Shown here: positions 60,017 to 64,000 of the stretch, piece after piece
Numbering within the stretch: position 1 is the first letter of the stretch
How the letters are laid out: each line of letters starts with the position of its first letter
Source of the DNA: Pelagisphaera sp964404745
GTDB taxonomy: Bacteria > Verrucomicrobiota > Verrucomicrobiia > Opitutales > Opitutaceae
NCBI GenBank assembly: GCA_964404745.1
Contig: CAYOLG010000024.1
Location: 1 to 64,000, forward strand
Length of the DNA stretch: 64,000 nucleotides
Direction: 5' to 3'
Position numbers and translations under genes: made by a program
The notes under the pieces: model-generated
Told to the model about the DNA's origin: nothing
The model's input: the letters and a program-made list of their open reading frames with translations, nothing else
Database searches by the model: none

Positions 60017-61393
60017 CTACCTAGAGGCCCGAAGCTCGGAGAGGACATCAAAGCAGCGTTCGCGTAAGACCCATTCGTGAATGGCTAACTGGCGTTTGGC
60101 TATCGAAGACGCGGTGCCGCTTATCCAAAGCTCACGCGAGGCGCCTTCCATTTCCTCAGAGAGGAGCGAATCGGTTAATTCAGGATCCCAGTGAAGATAA
60201 TCCAAAGCCAAGGGGAGAATAATCGACCCTTCTTCGCTGACAGCTACCGCCAATCCCCGTCTAACTTCCAATCTATGCAGTGGCTGAACCAACTGGCTGT
60301 AGTTTCCAAAAATCGACACAATATTCACCATGAGCGACGCCTCTTCACGGCTTTGAACCTCGAGCAGCAATCGGACCAGTTCCAGCCTTCCCTCGACGTC
60401 GAGTTCGTCCAATGTCAAAACGAGTTCAGTCTTTTCGGTAAGCGTATAATGGTCTAGTGCATTGAAAATCAGGATAACGTCCTTCTCTAGGCCCATGTCC
60501 GTTAGGGCAATGGAATTCAAACGCTCCAGTTCTAATTCCGATTTGCTCCAAACCAGCTCCTGGGCTTGCAGCGTATAGGAAAGTACCGAGCTAGTGGGCA
60601 TGGCAAACTCGGCCGCAAACGATCCGACGCTCGAGGCCCAAGCAATCCGTTCCAGTTCATATTGCAGATGGTCATTAGTCGAGTAGGGATCCACCTTCAA
60701 GCGCCTCGCCCAATCCCGTTTGGCTCGATCGAACCCCAAGTGCCTTCGGCTCAGCTTCTTGGTCGCGCTCCCTACCTTCTTTACCGTTCCCTCCGAAAAT
60801 TCCCCTTCTTCCGGTTCCTCCCTGTCTCCCGGTCTAAAATTCTGGGGATTCGCTTTGGTTGCCACCACTCGGGACCCTTTCTTGACCTCGTAAAACTTGC
60901 CTTGCAAATAGCGGGCCACCCCGCCGGGGATGCCCACGACTGTAGAAATCGGCTTTCGGGCCACGGTCCAGGTTCGAACTAGGGGATTCTTGAGGGCCTC
61001 TGAGAAGGACTTGGCGAAGGCGTCTGTTTTGCTAATCTCTTCCAAACGCTCCAAGGCGTGGATCTCATTGACCCGTCTCTCTAGCATATCGATGCCTCGA
61101 ACTCGATATTCCCCAAAATCGGAGTAGAGCTCGAATTCGTATCCAAAATTTGCCACATGCCCAATCGGGCCGAGCTGGTAGCGCTCCCCGCTTCGCAGCT
61201 CTTCGGGAACCAACGTGTGAGAAAAAACAAGGGGAGGCCCTTCAGTGGGCTCCATTTCGGATCTAAGAATGGGAACCGCTTGAGCGAATAGAAAATAGGC
61301 CGCTAACGTCAGGATCCCCTTTAAGCAAAGAGGATCAATAGCCTTCCTAGTTAAACAGCTGCCTCTATTAAAACTGCTACCCTCAATGGCCAT
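60017..61393 (-). CDS. Exported protein of unknown function
   Basis: About 458 residues from ATG 61393; alternative ATGs at 61459 and 61540 add 22 or 49 residues. A hydrophobic stretch (CLKGILTLAAYFLFAQAVPI) acts as signal or anchor. The body is charged and helical with no recognised domain, including YLQGKFYEVKKGSRVVATKA and an acidic patch (EEPEEGEFSEGTVKK). The second half has repeated leucine-rich helices (LVLTLDELDVEGRLELVRLL), perhaps HEAT-like. It is 83 bases upstream of the oxidoreductase start on the same strand. No function can be assigned. Confidence 0.6.
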   Translation of the reverse strand: MAIEGSSFNRGSCLTRKAIDPLCLKGILTLAAYFLFAQAVPILRSEMEPTEGPPLVFSHTLVPEELRSGERYQLGPIGHVANFGYEFELYSDFGEYRVRGIDMLERRVNEIHALERLEEISKTDAFAKSFSEALKNPLVRTWTVARKPISTVVGIPGGVARYLQGKFYEVKKGSRVVATKANPQNFRPGDREEPEEGEFSEGTVKKVGSATKKLSRRHLGFDRAKRDWARRLKVDPYSTNDHLQYELERIAWASSVGSFAAEFAMPTSSVLSYTLQAQELVWSKSELELERLNSIALTDMGLEKDVILIFNALDHYTLTEKTELVLTLDELDVEGRLELVRLLLEVQSREEASLMVNIVSIFGNYSQLVQPLHRLEVRRGLAVAVSEEGSIILPLALDYLHWDPELTDSLLSEEMEGASRELWISGTASSIAKRQLAIHEWVLRERCFDVLSELRASR

Positions 61394-61594
61394 GCCCTCC
61401 CGGGCGCTAGTCACCGAACCACGCCTTGCCAAAGAAGAAGATTGCCTACTGCGATGCATATTCGATCGTACGGGGCCCGCTCGTTGGGATAGCCCGCACT
61501 CACTCCTATATTGAACCCAAAACCTGTAATCGAGTTCCAATTCAAATCTAGCGAGTCACTATAGCGAAACAATCGAATTCTGTTAATAGAGAGT

Positions 61595-61621
61595 TTAGCC
61601 TAATTTCCGTCTATAGGCTAA
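61595..61621. repeat. Short inverted repeat in the divergent region
   Basis: TTAGCCTA (61595-61602) and TAGGCTAA (61614-61621) form a perfect 8-base stem around 11 bases. It could be an operator or a small hairpin. Confidence 0.35.
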
Positions 61622-61708
61622 GCAGGCTTTCCCGGCCAGCCCCGAAGCAAGATTGAAGATAGCAATAGTCTTTGCCTCAGCAATTGCGTGTGGGCGTCAA
61701 CTTAAGCT

Positions 61709-61789
61709 GTTTACCTTGCAGGAAGCGCGCTTGCTGGCGAATCAACGGGGGTCCATTCTAGGTAAACTATCGCTCGCAAGCGAGCTTCC
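61709..61789. repeat. Long imperfect inverted repeat
   Basis: 61721-61740 pairs with 61770-61789 at 17 of 20 positions (core GCTTGC/GCAAGC). GTTTACCT (61709-61716) is complementary to AGGTAAAC (61760-61767), an alternative pairing in the same element. The right arm contains GCTCGCAAGCGAGC. The layout resembles short mobile palindromic elements, but no transposase is nearby. Confidence 0.5.
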
Positions 61790-61942
61790 TAGGCCAAATG
61801 ATCGGCAAATACATCGTTAAATTGGCCCTAATGCGCAATTGCGGGTCTACACACCCAGTCAACGGCTTCCAGGCATTTGCCCATAGAGCGAGTAAACAAT
61901 GGATTTGAAAACCGTCTTCGAGCCTGTCAGGCAAAACCGACG

Positions 61943-62362
61943 ATGACATCGATTGAGTTAACGGAATTCTCCCGACTCCAAGAGGAGATTCTATCAATTC
62001 GCTTCGATGTCTTCGTCAAAGAACAAGGAGTAGATCCCAGTTTAGAGATCGACGGAAGAGATTCTGAATGCCTGCACGCTGTCGCCACCGTTGTAGGAGG
62101 GAAAGCCGTGGGAACCGGTCGATTGCTGCCAAACGGCCATATCGGCCGCATGGCAGTGCTTCCTGCCTTTCGTTCCCATGGAGTCGGTTCTGCAATCCTT
62201 CGAGCCCTGATCGAAGCAGCAAAAAACCGAGGCCATAGGCAAATTGTCTTGTCTTCCCAGGTTCATGCCAAGCATTTCTACGAGCGATTCGGATTCCAGG
62301 CCCAAGGCGATCCCTATTTTGAGGCTGGAATCGAACACGTTCACATGCACCTCAAGTTGTAA
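61943..62362 (+). CDS. GNAT acetyltransferase, ElaA/YjcF-like
   Basis: A 139-residue single-domain acetyltransferase: EILSIRFDVFVKEQGVDPSL, then GTGRLLPNGHIGRMAVLPAF with the CoA-binding loop RSHGVGSAILRALIEAAKNR, and FYERFGFQAQGDPYFEAGIE near the end. The start at 61943 is preferred over 61877 because the domain begins there. Substrate is unknown. It is followed by the rhodanese-YceI gene 33 bases downstream. Confidence 0.88.
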   Translation: MTSIELTEFSRLQEEILSIRFDVFVKEQGVDPSLEIDGRDSECLHAVATVVGGKAVGTGRLLPNGHIGRMAVLPAFRSHGVGSAILRALIEAAKNRGHRQIVLSSQVHAKHFYERFGFQAQGDPYFEAGIEHVHMHLKL

Positions 62363-62395
62363 ACGAGCTGTAGTCCCAACAAGGCCGAATCAACA

Positions 62396-63292
62396 ATGAA
62401 ACCGATTTCACCTCAAACGCTAAACCAAAGCCTCACCAGCGACTCGCCTCCAGAACTGCTAGACGTTCTCACTGAACAGCAATACCAAGCCCAAAATCTC
62501 CCCAAGGCGATCAATGCCTGTGTCTACGAGATTGACTTTATCGAGTCTGCGACCGAGATCGTTCCCGACAAGCGTCGCGAAGTTGTCGCTTACGGACTCA
62601 GTGACGAGTATGAACCCCGCCACTTCGCCTATGAAAAACTCGAGGCCGGAGGCTGGACCAATGTCTCTATTCTGTCAGGCGGGTTAGAAGCCTGGAAACA
62701 GGCGGATCTGCCCGTCCTCGGCAATGGCCAACCGAGCCCCGCGCCCGACGGCGCATTCGCCGTAGACGTCGAAAAGAGCGTCGTCCGCTGGGTTGGTCGC
62801 AACTTGGTCAATCAACACGACGGGACCGTTGGACTCTCGGAAGCCACGATAGAGTTGGATCGGGGCCGCCTCGTTGGCGGAAAAGCGGTCATTGATATGA
62901 GTTCAATCCATTGCCGGGATATCGAAGATCACAGCTTGGCCAAAGTTCTCATCGACCATCTGCGAACGGGTGACTTTTTCCTCGTTGATTCATACCCAAC
63001 AGCGACCTTCGAACTCGGCGCGGCAAAACCGATCGATGCAGCCGCGCCCGGCTCACCCAACTATCGCATTGAAGGAACTCTGAACTTGAGAGGCCGCTCG
63101 GCCAAACTCGAATTTCCCGCTTTGCTGGGATTCAGCGATACGACTATCGCCCTCCAAGCCCATTTCGATTTCGATCGTGTCCAATGGGGTTCAAAGTACG
63201 GATCCGGACGGGTCTTCGAAGCGCTCGGCCAGCACCTAGTGAACGATTTCATTTCGATTAGTTTCCAATTGGCGGCGCCACTCAAATCTTGA
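62396..63292 (+). CDS. Rhodanese-YceI fusion protein with inactive rhodanese
   Basis: A 298-residue cytosolic two-domain protein. Residues 1-105 form a rhodanese fold (ELLDVLTEQQYQAQNLPKAI then WTNVSILSGGLEAW). The catalytic Cys loop reads VVAYGLSDEY, with Gly67 in place of Cys, so sulfur transfer is lost. Residues 118-298 are a YceI lipocalin-like domain (RWVGRNLVNQHDGTVGLSEA, MSSIHCRDIEDHSLAKVL, HLRTGDFFLVDSYPTATFEL), which binds isoprenoid-like lipids. YceI proteins usually carry a signal peptide; none is seen here. The combination is unusual. Confidence 0.85.
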   Translation: MKPISPQTLNQSLTSDSPPELLDVLTEQQYQAQNLPKAINACVYEIDFIESATEIVPDKRREVVAYGLSDEYEPRHFAYEKLEAGGWTNVSILSGGLEAWKQADLPVLGNGQPSPAPDGAFAVDVEKSVVRWVGRNLVNQHDGTVGLSEATIELDRGRLVGGKAVIDMSSIHCRDIEDHSLAKVLIDHLRTGDFFLVDSYPTATFELGAAKPIDAAAPGSPNYRIEGTLNLRGRSAKLEFPALLGFSDTTIALQAHFDFDRVQWGSKYGSGRVFEALGQHLVNDFISISFQLAAPLKS

Positions 63293-63349
63293 AACACCGA
63301 AGATACCTCCAAACCACAAGAGCCGCCAACCGGCCGAATCCCCAACGCC

Positions 63350-64000
63350 GTGCTTGATCGACTCAAAGGCCAACTTTTGACGGGCGGCATCCTTTTGGCC
63401 ATCCTCCTAGCCTACTTTTTCCCTCATATCGGGGCGACTGGTGGGCCGCTGAAGACCGAGATCACAACAAAAATCGCCATAGCGCTCATATTCTTTTTCC
63501 AGGGCTTAACACTAAACACGCGAAAGCTGCTGATCAGCGTTACCCGATGGCGTCTGCATATCTACTGCCAAAGCTGTATTTTTCTGATCTCCCCCGCCCT
63601 AATGCTCCTGCTGGTCATCCTCTTCGGTCCTTGGATACCTGCAAATCTGAAGCCCGGGCTGCTCTTTCTATCCGTTCTGCCTTCCACCATTTTTTCATCG
63701 ACCGTTTTTACCGCCACTAGTGGGGGAGACGCGGGAGCCGCCCTGTTTAACGCCACCTTTTCCAACCTAATTGGCGTGGTGATCACTCCTCTCTGGTGTC
63801 TAGCCATGTTCGCCAATGCGAATGACCAGTTTCCTCCAATCAGCTCGCTTATCGCGAAAATAGCGTTTTACATTCTCCTGCCTCTGGTAGTTGGCCAGCT
63901 GGGACGAATGGCAATTAGAAATGGCGTCATCGACGCGTTAGGGAAAGCCATCAAGCGTTTCAATAACAGCATGATTCTATACGTCGTCTTTGCCGCCTTT
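63350..64000 (+). CDS. Bile acid:sodium symporter (SBF/YfeH) family transporter, truncated by window end
   Basis: The visible 217 residues give several helices: LTGGILLAILLAYFFPHIG, KIAIALIFFFQGLTLNTRKL and LFLSVLPSTIFSSTVFTATS, with SGGDAGAALFNATFSNLIGV typical of the SBF-like (YfeH) transporters. It should import an organic anion with Na+. The start is uncertain: GTG at 63350 opens the frame after a region without ATG; no Shine-Dalgarno is seen. The frame is still open at base 64000. Confidence 0.82.
   Translation, partial: MLDRLKGQLLTGGILLAILLAYFFPHIGATGGPLKTEITTKIAIALIFFFQGLTLNTRKLLISVTRWRLHIYCQSCIFLISPALMLLLVILFGPWIPANLKPGLLFLSVLPSTIFSSTVFTATSGGDAGAALFNATFSNLIGVVITPLWCLAMFANANDQFPPISSLIAKIAFYILLPLVVGQLGRMAIRNGVIDALGKAIKRFNNSMILYVVFAAF

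Larger units (their letters stand above)
61394..61942. other. 549-base intergenic stretch with inverted repeats
   Basis: It contains possible upstream extensions of the unknown exported gene (to 61540), a short inverted repeat (61595-61621) and a longer one (61709-61789). No other gene was recognised. It is divergent, so it must carry promoters for both neighbours. Confidence 0.5.

Noticed and set aside
1..64000. CRISPR array, prophage or insertion sequence
   Set aside because: No regularly spaced direct repeats, integrase, transposase or phage structural genes were seen in any part.

Overview
The window reads as chromosomal DNA of a Verrucomicrobiota member, most likely class Opitutia (Pelagicoccus/Puniceicoccales-like). 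This is inferred from gene content only: a complete alternative complex III operon, a one-piece type II secretion operon, exported sulfatases, a Tat-exported Gfo/Idh/MocA oxidoreductase, YdbH/YnbE/YdbL, and few Shine-Dalgarno sequences. No rRNA, tRNA, CRISPR array, insertion sequence or prophage was seen. Gene density is high and most genes are housekeeping or cell-envelope genes.

Layout. 1-2.5 kb: the 5' part of an M3 oligopeptidase and a GNAT acetyltransferase (minus). 2.6-9.1 kb: an enoyl reductase/quinone reductase, DciA, GlnD and a sulfatase (plus). 9.1-14.2 kb: the YdbH-YnbE-YdbL envelope lipid-transport set, a YafQ toxin remnant and a metallophosphoesterase. 14.4-18 kb: ComM, a VapB-like antitoxin with a broken PIN toxin, and a second sulfatase. 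18.2-21 kb (minus): fabG-acpP-fabF followed by ndk. 21.3-25.6 kb (plus): rluB, an unknown exported protein, folD, a response-regulator/kinase hybrid and proC. 25.7-36.7 kb (minus): actABCDEF, a small membrane protein and a CcoN/CcoO/CcoP-like set. 37.1-39.1 kb: lolD/lolC. 39.3-40.1 kb: a methyltransferase. 40.1-51.0 kb (minus): a type II secretion operon gspG-H-I-J-K-L-M-D-(C-like)-E-F. 51.3-56.7 kb (plus): a helical protein, a MamK-like actin, a LuxR-type response regulator and a hybrid kinase. 56.8-61.4 kb (minus): uracil-DNA glycosylase, riboflavin synthase, an oxidoreductase and an unknown exported protein. 61.9-64 kb (plus): a GNAT protein, a rhodanese-YceI fusion and the start of a bile-acid:sodium-symporter-family transporter.

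How the genes work together. The respiratory operon encodes all six ACIII subunits, which pass quinol electrons to cytochrome c, and continues into a cbb3-like set. Its CcoN-like subunit has lost every histidine that binds haem or copper in real oxidases, while the two attached cytochrome c subunits look intact. This is the most unusual item in the window. A non-catalytic, membrane-embedded cbb3-like module attached to ACIII would be a new kind of respiratory accessory; that role is inference.

The second notable region is the divergent T2SS / MamK-like actin locus. The actin and its helical partner have a good sigma-54-type -24/-12 promoter. Other points are two decayed toxin genes, dispersed hairpin repeats between genes, and a rhodanese-YceI fusion whose rhodanese lacks the catalytic cysteine.
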